A stretch of 64,000 nt of DNA from Collinsella bouchesdurhonensis. Lineage in GTDB: Bacteria > Actinomycetota > Coriobacteriia > Coriobacteriales > Coriobacteriaceae. Shown here one piece after another: positions 33,610 through 42,198 of the stretch. The notes under the pieces are model-generated. The model saw only the letters and a list, made by a program, of their open reading frames with translations, made no database searches and was not told where the DNA came from. Positions within the stretch are counted from its first letter, which is position 1. Every line of letters starts with the position of its first letter. The stretch lies in assembly GCF_900155365.1 (NCBI RefSeq), contig NZ_LT699739.1:242333-306332 (forward strand), given 5' to 3'. The position numbers and the translations under genes were made by a program.

Positions 33610-34398
33610 TTAGTGTTTTGCAGCATGTAGAAGAAGGTCGATTTCGTCGTGGTCGAGCAGCCTCCAAGAGCCGCGGTCGACACGATTGAGGCTGAGCGGC
33701 CCAAAGGTCGAGCGATGGAGTTTGATCACCGGGTGATGAATTGCAGAAAGCATACGCTTGACTTGGTTCTTTCGTCCTTCGTGGATAATTACCTCAACGG
33801 CGGTCGTATAAGATGGAATGCCCGCGGGCGCCACCTCTATCGCCTCTCGCTGCGAAAGAATCCGGCAGATAGCGGGCTGACATGGTCCGTCGTCTAGCGT
33901 GATTCCGTGTCTGAGTGGTTCAAGCTCTGTATCGCGAAGGATACCGTCGACTAACGCTATATAGGTTTTGTCGACATGATGAGAAGGATGCAAAAGCGCT
34001 TGGCCCAAATCCCCATCGGTCGTGAAGAGGAGAAATCCGGTTGTGTCCTTATCGAGCCTTCCTACGGGATACAGACTGGGATAGCGATCGGTGGGAACGA
34101 GGTCTGCAATGCATGGGCGACCCTGGGGGTCGCTCATGGTCGTAACATAGCCCGAAGGCTTATTGAGCACGAGGTACGTAGCGCCAACAATAAGCGACAC
34201 GGGGCGACCGTCGACCTCCACTCGATCGACAAGAGGGTCGATTTTAGTGCCCATTTCTGTTTTCACTTCTCCGTTGACGGTAACTCTGCCAGCAGTCATC
34301 AGGCCTTCGGAACCGCGACGGCTTGCTACGCCCGCGCGCGCCAGAAAACGCTGCAGGCGCATGGGGACAAGGCGTTCATCTTCTGTAAGGCTACGCAT
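33610..34398 (-). CDS. rluB: Ribosomal large subunit pseudouridine synthase B-type
   Basis: Pseudouridine synthase of the RsuA/RluB family acting on 23S rRNA. An S4 RNA-binding domain (MRLQRFLARAGVASRRGSE) is followed by the catalytic motif YPVGRLDKDTTGFLLFTTDG with the active Asp, and EGRKNQVKRML. The ATG at 34398 overlaps scpB by 8 bp; an ATG at 34362 directly before the S4 domain is possible. About 262 aa. Confidence 0.92.
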   Translation of the reverse strand: MRSLTEDERLVPMRLQRFLARAGVASRRGSEGLMTAGRVTVNGEVKTEMGTKIDPLVDRVEVDGRPVSLIVGATYLVLNKPSGYVTTMSDPQGRPCIADLVPTDRYPSLYPVGRLDKDTTGFLLFTTDGDLGQALLHPSHHVDKTYIALVDGILRDTELEPLRHGITLDDGPCQPAICRILSQREAIEVAPAGIPSYTTAVEVIIHEGRKNQVKRMLSAIHHPVIKLHRSTFGPLSLNRVDRGSWRLLDHDEIDLLLHAAKH

Positions 34399-35098
34399 CG
34401 TCAACCTCATCCGTCGTGTTCTCGGTCATTAAGCCGTCAGCATTGTCTTCTTCCAGATCGATGAGTTCGCGTTCTTCTTCAAGATCATCGTCGGTCTCCT
34501 CGAGCGTCGACTGGATAGATCTTCCGGAGAGACGCTCGCGAATAAACTGGCGCGACTGCTCATCGGGTGCAAACTGCTCAAGATCTGGAAGGTCTTTTGT
34601 GCTGCGCAGGCCAAATTTCTCAAGAAACGCGCTGGTGGTTCCATAGATAATCGCTTGACCATGTTGGGGGTCACGCCCAAGCTCTCGAACAAGACCCTTA
34701 TCGACAAGGGAGGATATAACGCCATCGGAGTTGACGCCGCGAATGCCCTTGACCATCTCGCGCGTCACGGGCTGGTGGTAGGCAATGACGGCAAGCGTTT
34801 CCAATGCAGCTTGTGAAAGGCGCTGTGTGTCCCAGGAAAGGACAAGCGCCTCGACTTGCTCATGGAATGCAGGATGGGTGAACAGGCGCCATCCGCCGGC
34901 AACCTCGCGCAGCTGGATGCCACGGTTTTTTTCCTGGTATTCAACTTGAAGCTCGGCAAGAAGCGACGCGCACTCCCCCGGCGTGATGGAAAGGATTGAA
35001 GCGAGTGCCGGTGCGCTCACGGGATCGCTCGATACAAGCAGCATAGCCTCGAGGGCGCCTTTTAATGAAGATGAATCAAGTGCTTCTAGTTCATTCAT
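34391..35098 (-). CDS. scpB: Segregation and condensation protein B
   Basis: Kleisin-associated subunit of the SMC-ScpAB complex that compacts and segregates chromosomes. Two winged helix domains (LKGALEAMLLVSSDPVSAPAL and TLAVIAYHQPVTREMVKGIRG) precede an acidic C-terminal tail rich in Asp and Glu. About 235 aa. The ATG at 35098 with GAGGGGG before it overlaps the scpA end by 8 bp. Confidence 0.95.
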   Translation of the reverse strand: MNELEALDSSSLKGALEAMLLVSSDPVSAPALASILSITPGECASLLAELQVEYQEKNRGIQLREVAGGWRLFTHPAFHEQVEALVLSWDTQRLSQAALETLAVIAYHQPVTREMVKGIRGVNSDGVISSLVDKGLVRELGRDPQHGQAIIYGTTSAFLEKFGLRSTKDLPDLEQFAPDEQSRQFIRERLSGRSIQSTLEETDDDLEEERELIDLEEDNADGLMTENTTDEVDDA

Positions 35099-35906
35099 CG
35101 TTCTCCCCCTCTTCAATCGTCAGCGCATCTCCCGGATGGTATGCGGGGGCGCCTTCAACGCGATCGATTTCAATCGTTCCAAATAGTTCATCTTGCTTCA
35201 GGGTGACTGAACCCCGTTTTGCAAGTTCGAGGACAGCAAGAAAGGTGGCCACAAGCTGTTCGGGTGTCGCGTCACCATCGAGAAGTTCTTGGAATGTGGT
35301 GTGCTCTTTCGATATGGTTACGCGATCAACAGAGGCGACGGTGAGCTCGAGTGGAATACGGTGAGGCGCCACGTGCTCTGCTTCGAGAAGAAAAGTCTCC
35401 CTGCGTCCATCAAGGTCGGCGCAGATAACCGCCAGTCCACGCAGCGTGATGCCAGAGAGGTAGTCGGGCATCAGGTTGAGGAATTCTGGATCAGGACCCG
35501 CAACTCGAGGATGCATGCGGCTTTCCGCTTCCATACGTGCCCCAAGCGCCGCTGCTGCGCTTTTAAACTGCTTATAGGCAATGAGGCGTGCAATGAGGAC
35601 CTTGCGCAGGGCATCGCCGTCGAGATTCGCGTACTCCCCCATCTCTTCTTCATCGAGCACCGGGGCAGAATCCGAATCATCTGGAACAAGAGAAGCGGCT
35701 TTGATGTCGAGAAGTGTTGCCGCTACGAGCAAAAAATCACTCGCGACATCGAGGTCGAGCGCTTCGAGTCGGTCGACCTCTGCTAGGTACTGGTTGGTCA
35801 CTTCGGTGATCGAAATGGAGCCGATATCGACTTTTTGCCGGCTTACCAGCTGAAGAAGAAGGTCGAAAGGCCCTGAGTAGACCTGCGTTGAAACGCGATA
35901 TGACAC
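35091..35906 (-). CDS. scpA: Segregation and condensation protein A
   Basis: Kleisin subunit of the SMC complex. It begins FDLLLQLVSRQKVDIGSISITEVTNQYLA, the typical kleisin N terminus, followed by FLLVAATLLDIKAASLVP; the C-terminal winged helix (TPEQLVATFLAVLELAKRGSVTLKQDELFGTI) contacts the SMC head. 271 aa. Translationally coupled to scpB. The smc gene is not in the window. Confidence 0.95.
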   Translation of the reverse strand: MSYRVSTQVYSGPFDLLLQLVSRQKVDIGSISITEVTNQYLAEVDRLEALDLDVASDFLLVAATLLDIKAASLVPDDSDSAPVLDEEEMGEYANLDGDALRKVLIARLIAYKQFKSAAAALGARMEAESRMHPRVAGPDPEFLNLMPDYLSGITLRGLAVICADLDGRRETFLLEAEHVAPHRIPLELTVASVDRVTISKEHTTFQELLDGDATPEQLVATFLAVLELAKRGSVTLKQDELFGTIEIDRVEGAPAYHPGDALTIEEGENDE

Positions 35907-35962
35907 AAAGCCTCCCTATCCTGTTGGCAACCTTACAACGTGCTTAAAGAACTATTAGTCTA

Positions 35963-36637
35963 CTATATCGCGCTCACCATAAATGAAGTGAGTCCTTGCG
36001 CCAAAGGATAGACAGTAATGTCAAAGTACATGCCAATGATGTCAATGTGCAGCACGGTGGGAAGAAGATAGAGGATAACCAGCAAGATTGGCATCGCATA
36101 TTGTTGGATGCGGTAGTACTCCCGTAGGGCTTTTCCTTTTAAAAAGGGAACTAGAATCGAGGACCCGTCCAGCGGGGGTAGGGGGATTAGGTTAAAGAAG
36201 GCCAACGATAGGTTGACAACGATAAAGGTCATAAAGAAAGAGAATAGGGAGTACAGAAGGCTCATGGGGGCCTGCCCGGCGAGCAGGGGTAGTAAAACGT
36301 ACCCGATGAGTGCTGCTGCAAGGGCTAGCAGCGCATTTGAAAGTGGTCCGGCAAGCGCCACGAGCAGTTCGTCGCGCTTGGGATGCTTGAGGTTATTCAA
36401 ATAAACGGGAACAGGCTTTGCAAATGCGAAAACAGGTCCTCCGGCGGCAAGCATAAGCAGCGGCAGGAGGACGGTACCAAAAGGATCGATGTGGGCAAGG
36501 GGATTTAATGAGACTCTACCTCGCGAACGAGCCGTTTTATCGCCGAGCACATACGCGGCAAGTGCATGCGCGCTTTCGTGTATCACGATACCGACAATGA
36601 GAGCAACGGCATCGATGAGCAGGGTTTGGATATTCAT
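35963..36637 (-). CDS. Site-2 protease family membrane metalloprotease (M50, YwhC-like)
   Basis: A 224-aa polytopic protein with the zinc motif HESAH (residues about 20-24, within VGIVIHESAHALAAYVLG) and the second metal motif PPLDGSSIL near 155. About five hydrophobic helices. No PDZ domain, unlike the RseP homologue at 43-44 kb. It lies next to scpA, a frequent arrangement in Gram-positive bacteria, and 11 bp after the small membrane gene. The substrate is unknown. Confidence 0.9.
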   Translation of the reverse strand: MNIQTLLIDAVALIVGIVIHESAHALAAYVLGDKTARSRGRVSLNPLAHIDPFGTVLLPLLMLAAGGPVFAFAKPVPVYLNNLKHPKRDELLVALAGPLSNALLALAAALIGYVLLPLLAGQAPMSLLYSLFSFFMTFIVVNLSLAFFNLIPLPPLDGSSILVPFLKGKALREYYRIQQYAMPILLVILYLLPTVLHIDIIGMYFDITVYPLAQGLTSFMVSAI

Positions 36638-36648
36638 TCCAATCCGTT

Positions 36649-36945
36649 CTAGCGAAGTTTAAAGATTGCACGCTGTAAAGCGTAGTCGATAAGGAAGAGC
36701 AAGGCCGCACTCAGGGCAAAATCGAAACGGAACACCCCGCCAAATGGAGAGGGTATCAATCCATACCCCGCGATGAGGGAAGGCAGCGCATTGGAGATAT
36801 CCAGGATGAATCCGGTTAGATGAAGACGAGCAACCAGGCTGGGAAAACACAGCATAATCGCCAGGATGCACAGGGCTATGGCACAAAGACGTGCTATCCA
36901 GCTTAAGATGGTGCAGGCAATCGCTCCGGCTCTATGCGCGTCCAC
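36649..36945 (-). CDS. Small hydrophobic membrane protein, unknown
   Basis: A 98-aa protein with three hydrophobic stretches (about 5-30, 40-60 and 68-92) and a basic end (LQRAIFKLR). I recognise no family. The start is taken as GTG 36945, which has GAGGAG 8 bp upstream and overlaps the ABC-F stop by 14 bp; a longer frame to 36990 runs through the ABC-F gene. Between the ABC-F and site-2 protease genes, in the same direction. Confidence 0.6.
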   Translation of the reverse strand: MDAHRAGAIACTILSWIARLCAIALCILAIMLCFPSLVARLHLTGFILDISNALPSLIAGYGLIPSPFGGVFRFDFALSAALLFLIDYALQRAIFKLR

Positions 36946-38974
36946 GCGAGGTCTCCTCTTCGATGGTGGTGGAAAGCTCCAGCCACTCATCCTCGAGTGC
37001 CGGAATATCTTTTTTCAGTCCGTTATATTCCATGAGAGCCGTATTAAATTTCTCTTGATCGGCATATAGTTCTTCGGAAGCCATCAGTTCCATCAACTCA
37101 TCATAGCGAGCGCGATGAGACTCCAGCTGCTTTTCGACGGTTGCAAGCCGGGTTTTGGTCTTCTTGAGGCGCCGATTGAGCTCTATTCTCGCTTCGGCTT
37201 CGGCTCGACGTTGCTCCTTAGTCTTTTTTCCACCCTCACGTGCGGGCGCGGTGCTTGCACTCGGCACATGGGAGCGGCGAAGCGTTCGTCCTACGACGGA
37301 GTCTGCGTGGGCGGCAGGCGTGGGGGTGTTGCTTGAAGCGGAAGCAGCCCGTTGAGCCAATTCATCGCGTTTATACAGGTAGTAATCATAATCACCATCG
37401 TAGACGGTCATTTTTCCATCGCGAATGTCAATGATGCGAGTCGCGACGGCACGCACAAGGTGCTCGTCGTGGCTGATGAGCACGATGGTACCCGGAAAAC
37501 GCTTGAGTGCATTTTCGAGCATATCGACGGAGTCGATGTCGAGATGGTTTGTAGGTTCGTCGAGACACAGAAGCGCCTCGGGCGCAACGAGCATCTTTGC
37601 GAGCGCAAGGCGTGCTTTCTCGCCTCCAGAAAGCACGCGGACCTTCTTTTCGATTGCATCGTTATCGCTAAAGAGGAAGGCGCCGAGCAGGCTGCGCTGC
37701 TGCGGTACGGTCCATTTTGGGGTGACGGTGTCGATTTCTTGGAGGACCGAATTGTTTTCGTTCATCCCCTCGAGGGCATGCTGGGCGTAATACGCAATGC
37801 CGACGTTTGTGCCCAGGTCGCGCGTTCCGCTCGAAAGAGGCTCAATCCCTGCAAGCATTTTCATCAACGTAGACTTGCCCGCGCCGTTAGGACCCACGAG
37901 CGCCACATGGTCGCCGCGATAAAGCTTAACGTCGAGGTTTTCGTAGATAGTTTTGTCCTCATAGGACTTCGAGGCGTTTTCGAGCGAGACGACCATATCT
38001 CCCGAACGCGGTGGATCGGGAAATTTGAAGTCGATGTGTTTGTGGCCTTCAGGCAAAATGACGAGTTCGCTTTTGATCTGCTCGATCTTCCTGATGCGCT
38101 CCTGAGCCTGAGCTGCTTTGGTGGGTTTATATCGAAATTTATCGACGAAGACCTGCATATGGGCGATATCGCGCTCTTGAGCGGCACGCTTTGCACGCAT
38201 CTGCTCAAGGTTGTCCTCGCGCTGCTTGAGGTAAGAGCTGTAATTGCCGGTATACGTGGTAATACGACGGTTCTCGAGGGCAGCAACGTGGTCGACGCAA
38301 GCATCCATGAATGCGCGGTCGTGGCTTACGATGAGGACCGCACCTTCATAGCTGGAGATAAAGCCGCGAAGCCATTGAACGCTTTCGAGGTCAAGGTGGT
38401 TTGTAGGCTCGTCGAGCAAGAGAAGATCGGGATGGCGGAGAAAAAGCTTAGCGAGTGCGATGCGCATTTGCCAGCCGCCGGAAAACTCGGAGCATGCCCT
38501 TGTAAAATCTTCAGGGTGAAAACCGAGTCCCGAAAGAATCTTCTTCGCATTGCTTTCAAGCTCGTAGCCGCCAAGATGTTCAAAACGATCCTGAACGCGA
38601 CCGTATTCGTCTAGAAGTGAGGAGACATCCTCCCCTTTCTCGGAAAGCTCGGCAATCATGCCCTGCAATTCCTGGGCGCGCTCCCCCATCTTGCGAATCT
38701 CTTGAGCAGAAGCAACGACTTCTTGAATGATGGAGGTATCGGAGGCTAGATTCGTTTCCTGCTCCAGATAGCCTACTTGGGTGTCCTTGGCGAACTGGAT
38801 TGTGCCCCCGTCACAAGAATCAATACCCATGATTATCTTGAGCAGCGTTGTTTTACCGGCACCATTGGGCCCTACGAGCGCATAGCGTTCCCCTGCATTG
38901 ATTTGAAACGAAGCGCCGTTGAGCAAAACGCGCGCACCAAAGCTTTTTTCGATTTTATCGGCAAGCAGAATCAT
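36932..38974 (-). CDS. ABC-F family ATPase
   Basis: A 680-aa soluble twin-ATPase of the ABC-F class, which act on ribosomes (translation factors or antibiotic protection). Walker A is [12 protein letters not shown] and [12 protein letters not shown]; signatures are FSGGWQMR and [13 protein letters not shown]; Walker B is [15 protein letters not shown] and [16 protein letters not shown] charged interdomain linker (about 240-310) and a C-terminal coiled coil (about 580-680) are present. No membrane domain. The length and coiled coil suit YdiF/Uup-type housekeeping members; a resistance role cannot be ruled out. Confidence 0.93.
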   Translation of the reverse strand: MILLADKIEKSFGARVLLNGASFQINAGERYALVGPNGAGKTTLLKIIMGIDSCDGGTIQFAKDTQVGYLEQETNLASDTSIIQEVVASAQEIRKMGERAQELQGMIAELSEKGEDVSSLLDEYGRVQDRFEHLGGYELESNAKKILSGLGFHPEDFTRACSEFSGGWQMRIALAKLFLRHPDLLLLDEPTNHLDLESVQWLRGFISSYEGAVLIVSHDRAFMDACVDHVAALENRRITTYTGNYSSYLKQREDNLEQMRAKRAAQERDIAHMQVFVDKFRYKPTKAAQAQERIRKIEQIKSELVILPEGHKHIDFKFPDPPRSGDMVVSLENASKSYEDKTIYENLDVKLYRGDHVALVGPNGAGKSTLMKMLAGIEPLSSGTRDLGTNVGIAYYAQHALEGMNENNSVLQEIDTVTPKWTVPQQRSLLGAFLFSDNDAIEKKVRVLSGGEKARLALAKMLVAPEALLCLDEPTNHLDIDSVDMLENALKRFPGTIVLISHDEHLVRAVATRIIDIRDGKMTVYDGDYDYYLYKRDELAQRAASASSNTPTPAAHADSVVGRTLRRSHVPSASTAPAREGGKKTKEQRRAEAEARIELNRRLKKTKTRLATVEKQLESHRARYDELMELMASEELYADQEKFNTALMEYNGLKKDIPALEDEWLELSTTIEEETSRGRA

Positions 38975-39117
38975 GAAGCCTCGCTGAATGACGTCGTAGA
39001 AATTAGTTTGAGAGCACGTCCGATTTTGAATCTAGAAAACGAAATGTATCGTGCTTGAGCCGTCAGAATCATAGCACATGGGTCAATTGGGTCTAATTAT
39101 GCGCATATCAGGCGCAA

Positions 39118-39148
39118 AAGAAAAAGGCCAGGACGTATGTCCTAGCCT
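39118..39148 (-). terminator. Terminator of tRNA-Val
   Basis: An 11-bp stem with one G-U pair (AAGGCTAGGAC and GTCCTGGCCTT on the minus strand) and a short loop is followed by TTTTTC. It lies 10 bp after the tRNA-Val 3' end. Confidence 0.9.
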
Positions 39149-39157
39149 TAGATTGCG

Positions 39158-39233
39158 ATGGTGGGCGATACAAGATTCGAACTTGTGACCCCATCCGTGT
39201 GAAGGATATGCTCTACCCCTGAGCCAATCGCCC
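39158..39233 (-). tRNA. tRNA-Val (CAC anticodon)
   Basis: A full cloverleaf on the minus strand: acceptor GGGCGAT/ATCGCCC, D arm GCTCAGGGGTAGAGC, anticodon loop TTCACAC with anticodon CAC, T arm CAAGTTCGAATCTTG, and encoded CCA (39158-39160). Confidence 0.93.
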
Positions 39234-39254
39234 GTGTGCTTTTCAGCGAAATTG

Positions 39255-39283
39255 ATAATACCATGACAGCTCGCTTTGTCCAA
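39255..39283 (-). promoter_or_regulatory. tRNA-Val promoter
   Basis: TTGGAC and TATTAT with a 17-bp spacer on the minus strand, about 22 bp before the mature tRNA-Val 5' end. A single-gene transcript with the terminator at 39118-39148 follows. Confidence 0.78.
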
Positions 39284-39386
39284 CACTTTTTTAAAAACTT
39301 TGGATCCGGTTGACTCATTTAGGCGAGATATCGTGCCACGTATCGCTGTGCCCAGTGGGGCATAGCGGGATGGCCCTTCTTTATGC

Positions 39387-39412
39387 AAAAGGCCAGACAC
39401 ATGGTCTGGCCT
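39387..39412 (-). terminator. Terminator after tRNA-Met
   Basis: AGGCCAGAC and GTCTGGCCT form a perfect 9-bp stem with a 5-nt loop followed by TTTTGC on the minus strand, 10 bp after the tRNA 3' end. 39284-39386 otherwise holds no gene. Confidence 0.85.
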
Positions 39413-39422
39413 GCTGTTTTCC

Positions 39423-39498
39423 TGGTGGGCCCTCCGGGATTCGAACCCAGAACCCAGGGATTATGAGTCCCCTGCGCTAACCGTTGCGCCAAGAGCCC
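39423..39498 (-). tRNA. tRNA with CAT anticodon (Met, or Ile2 after lysidine modification)
   Basis: Cloverleaf on the minus strand: acceptor GGGCTCT/GGGGCCC-like (GGGCTCT with GGGCCC and G-U pairs), D arm GCGCAACGGTTAGCGC, anticodon stem GGGGA/TCCCT with loop CTCATAA, T arm CTGGGTTCGAATCCCGG, and encoded CCA. It lacks the C1 mismatch of initiator tRNA, so it is elongator Met or the tilS-modified Ile2; sequence alone does not decide. Confidence 0.85.
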
Positions 39499-39504
39499 GT
39501 ATAG

Positions 39505-39534
39505 CAAAACAGCCTTTGGTTTCCCAAAGGCTGT
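39505..39534 (-). terminator. Terminator-like hairpin between tRNA-Ala and tRNA-Met
   Basis: ACAGCCTTTGG and CCAAAGGCTGT form a perfect 11-bp stem with a 4-nt loop, followed by TTTTGC on the minus strand. No separate promoter for the following tRNA is evident, so either termination is partial or the promoter escapes notice. Confidence 0.75.
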
Positions 39535-39544
39535 AAAGTGCAAG

Positions 39545-39620
39545 TGGTGGAGACGAGGGGAATCGAACCCCTGACCTCTTGACTGCCAGTCAAGCGCTCT
39601 CCCAGCTGAGCTACGCCCCC
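39545..39620 (-). tRNA. tRNA-Ala (GGC anticodon)
   Basis: Cloverleaf on the minus strand: acceptor GGGGGCG/CGTCTCC with two G-U pairs, D arm GCTCAGCTGGGAGAGC, anticodon stem CTTGA/TCAAG with loop CTGGCAG (anticodon GGC), T arm CAGGGGTTCGATTCCCCT, and encoded CCA. The acceptor has G3-U70, the alanine identity pair. Confidence 0.95.
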
Positions 39621-39636
39621 AATCGGTGCGGAAATA

Positions 39637-39665
39637 ACTATACGAGAACCGAGACAATGATGCAA
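39637..39665 (-). promoter_or_regulatory. tRNA-Ala promoter
   Basis: TTGCAT and TATAGT separated by 17 bp on the minus strand; the -10 lies 16 bp upstream of the mature tRNA. The -35 hexamer equals that of the tRNA-Pro promoter. Confidence 0.82.
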
Positions 39666-39700
39666 GAAAAACTTTTAACCATTTTCGAATTATCTAGCAT

Positions 39701-40390
39701 CTAATTGTTCGATCGATTGATGATGCTCAGGATACGCAGGAAGACATTCATGATGTCGACAAATAGGTTGCTTGCCATAAGTACGGCATTTGGGACTGTG
39801 GGCGGCACTTGCGTGGCACAGTACGTGTCCCACCCGATAAAGCAGGCAAAAAGTGCCACAATGACGTAATCAGTTGCGGTCTGGTCGATTCCCATAAACA
39901 TCAAAACGATCTCGACCAGGACTACAGCCAGAAGAGCTCCACAAAGAACTCCCGAGATCTTTGCGAAGAAGCGCGGGAAGAGAACGCCGAGTGCTCCGAA
40001 AATGACGGTAATGGCCGCTGTTGCCGTGAAAGCGGTGTTGATCGCGGGCAAATCGGCTGCCATAACCCCAATCGAGGAAATAAATCCAAACGTCGTAATG
40101 AAGAGAATAAAGCCACCGAGCGACATAGGAACACTTTGCCGACTCTGTGCCACACTCATCAAAATCAAGCCACCAATCGTGCCAAGGAAAGTGATGCCCA
40201 TGACCGAAAAGGCATGCGAGCTCAAATACATGAGAAAATGAATGTCGCGGGTGATATAGCAGCCCGCTCCCATGACGCAAAAACCAATGAAGATCAAGGC
40301 AGCGATGATGAAATTGTATAAGCGTATGGAGATGGGCTTGCCCTCCATGGCGCTGTTTTGAATAGGTGAAATACCGTCAAATTCGTTCAT
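39701..40390 (-). CDS. Bax inhibitor-1/YccA family membrane protein
   Basis: A 229-aa protein with about seven transmembrane helices and the BI-1 pattern (SSHAFSVMGITFLGTIGGL, then LFACFIGWDTY and the C-terminal VDIMNVFLRILSIINR). The last Asp-rich loop corresponds to the pH-sensing site of BsYetJ-type calcium channels. The ATG at 40390 with GGAG upstream is chosen; an upstream in-frame ATG lies inside proS. Role in this organism unknown. Confidence 0.88.
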   Translation of the reverse strand: MNEFDGISPIQNSAMEGKPISIRLYNFIIAALIFIGFCVMGAGCYITRDIHFLMYLSSHAFSVMGITFLGTIGGLILMSVAQSRQSVPMSLGGFILFITTFGFISSIGVMAADLPAINTAFTATAAITVIFGALGVLFPRFFAKISGVLCGALLAVVLVEIVLMFMGIDQTATDYVIVALFACFIGWDTYCATQVPPTVPNAVLMASNLFVDIMNVFLRILSIINRSNN

Positions 40391-40403
40391 GTCTAGCTCC
40401 AGA

Positions 40404-42143
40404 CTAAGAGAGCGCCTGCTTTGCCTCGCGAACGCGCGCTGCCACAATTGTGGCGGCTTCATCGATAGAAATATCCTCGCGCTCCCCCGTTGCACGATCT
40501 TTTAGCTCGAAGGTGCCGTTCTTAAGGCCACGCTTGCCAATAACGATCTGATACGGGAAGCCCATGAGGTCGTTGTCGGCAAATTTGAACCCGGGACGCT
40601 CATCGCGATCGTCGACAACGACGTCCAGGCCGGCGTCGAGCAGCTCTTGAACGAGCCTGTCGGTTGCTTTGGCGCAATCCTCTTTCTTGGGATCGAGAGG
40701 GATAACGGAAACCTCATAGGGGGCAACAGAGACAGGCCAGATAATGCCGTTCTCATCATTGTGCTGCTCGACAATGGCCGCAAGCGTGCGGGAAACGCCT
40801 ACGCCGTAGCAACCCATGATGAGCGGCTTTTCCTTTCCGTCCTCGTCCATAAAGGTGGCACCCATAGCCTCGGAATACTTGGTTCCAAGTTGGAACACCT
40901 GAGAAACCTCGATACCGCGAGCGGCAGAGAGGGGCTTTCCGCAATGCGGACATGGGTCGCCAGCGAGAACGGTAACAAGGTCTGCCCACTCGTCCACCTT
41001 GAAGTCACGGTCGGGACATGCACCCGTAAAGTGGTAATCAACCTCATTGGCGCCACAAGCCCAGCTCTTGGATTCTTTAAGGCTGGAATCGCAGACGAGC
41101 TTGATGCCCGCGGGGAGATGTACCGGACCGATAAAGCCCTTGAAAAGACCAAATTTCTCGAGTTCCTCATCGGTCATCATGCGATAGCCCTTGCCAAAGA
41201 CATGCTCGGCTTTGCATTCATTGAGCTCATGGTCACCGGGGACGATTGCGACGACGGGCTTGCCTTCAGAGTCAATAAGAGCAAGAGATTTACGCGTGCC
41301 GTTTTTGGGGAAGCCAAAGAACTCGGCAACAGCTTCGATAGTTCCGAGGCCCGGGGTCTCGACCTTCTCGAGCGTTCCGTTGCCAGGGCCCTCTGTGACA
41401 GAGACCTTGGTGCTTGCCGCTTCATCATCGGCAGCAAATCCGCAGTCATCGCAGTAGACGAGACTTGCCTCGCCCGCATCGGCGAGTGCCATGAATTCGA
41501 CCGAGGTGTCACCGCCAATTTCTCCCGAGTCGGCAACGACGGGAAGGGCGTGGACGCCGCAGCGTACGCAGATGTTGGCGTACGCCTCCTTCATCTTGTC
41601 GTATTCTTCTTGCAGGCTTTCTTGCGTTGCGGAGAAGGAATAGGCATCCTTCATGATGAATTCGCGTCCGCGCATAAGGCCATAGCGGGGGCGGAACTCA
41701 TCGCGGAATTTATCTTGAATGTGATAGAGGTTGACGGGAAGCTGCTTATAGCTGCGCAGCTCGTTGCGGACAAGCGCAGTGATCGTCTCCTCGTGCGTGG
41801 GTCCAAGGACGAACTCACGGCCGTGACGGTCATCAAAGCGCACGAGCTCCTTTCCGTAAGCGTCAATTCGACCACTTTCACGCCAGAACTCAGCGTCGAC
41901 CATGATAGGCATCATGAGCTCCTGAGCATCATGGCTGTCCATCTCGTCGCGAACGATGTCCTCGATTTTACGAATAGCTCGCCAGGCAAGGGGAAGATAG
42001 GTGTAAAGACCGGCTGCTTCCTTGCGAATCATGCCGGCACGAAGAAGCAGACGATGGCTTGCAAGCTCGGCCTCCGCAGGGTCTTCCTTGAGCGTAGGTG
42101 CGTAAAGCCTGGACATTTTCATCGCGCGCTTAGTGGTGGCCAC
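40404..42143 (-). CDS. proS: Proline-tRNA ligase (bacterial type with editing domain)
   Basis: Charges tRNA-Pro. Class II motifs are visible: motif 1 around REFVLGPTHEE, motif 2 FRDEFRPRYGLMRGREFIMKDAYSF, and motif 3 MGCYGVGVSRTLAAI near residue 445. The INS editing domain (about 225-405) lies between motifs 2 and 3. At 579 aa it is the bacterial form. The start is GTG 42143 with GAGGAG upstream. A tRNA-Pro gene is at 22 kb. Confidence 0.97.
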   Translation of the reverse strand: MATTKRAMKMSRLYAPTLKEDPAEAELASHRLLLRAGMIRKEAAGLYTYLPLAWRAIRKIEDIVRDEMDSHDAQELMMPIMVDAEFWRESGRIDAYGKELVRFDDRHGREFVLGPTHEETITALVRNELRSYKQLPVNLYHIQDKFRDEFRPRYGLMRGREFIMKDAYSFSATQESLQEEYDKMKEAYANICVRCGVHALPVVADSGEIGGDTSVEFMALADAGEASLVYCDDCGFAADDEAASTKVSVTEGPGNGTLEKVETPGLGTIEAVAEFFGFPKNGTRKSLALIDSEGKPVVAIVPGDHELNECKAEHVFGKGYRMMTDEELEKFGLFKGFIGPVHLPAGIKLVCDSSLKESKSWACGANEVDYHFTGACPDRDFKVDEWADLVTVLAGDPCPHCGKPLSAARGIEVSQVFQLGTKYSEAMGATFMDEDGKEKPLIMGCYGVGVSRTLAAIVEQHNDENGIIWPVSVAPYEVSVIPLDPKKEDCAKATDRLVQELLDAGLDVVVDDRDERPGFKFADNDLMGFPYQIVIGKRGLKNGTFELKDRATGEREDISIDEAATIVAARVREAKQALS

Positions 42144-42198
42144 GGGAACTCCTCAAACTAATAGGTTAAGTTAACAACTAATCATACCGCACAGGGTA

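Noticed and set aside
37352-38614. A 420-codon open frame opposite the ABC-F gene
   Set aside because: Antisense of a gene with both ABC signatures and no protein family in the opposite frame.
39158-39620. tRNA cluster as an integration site of a mobile element
   Set aside because: All three tRNA 3' ends are intact with own terminators; no integrase, direct repeat or foreign segment adjoins.
40647-42161. A 504-codon open frame on the + strand opposite proS
   Set aside because: proS shows every class II synthetase motif; the opposite frame has none and is a by-product of biased codons.
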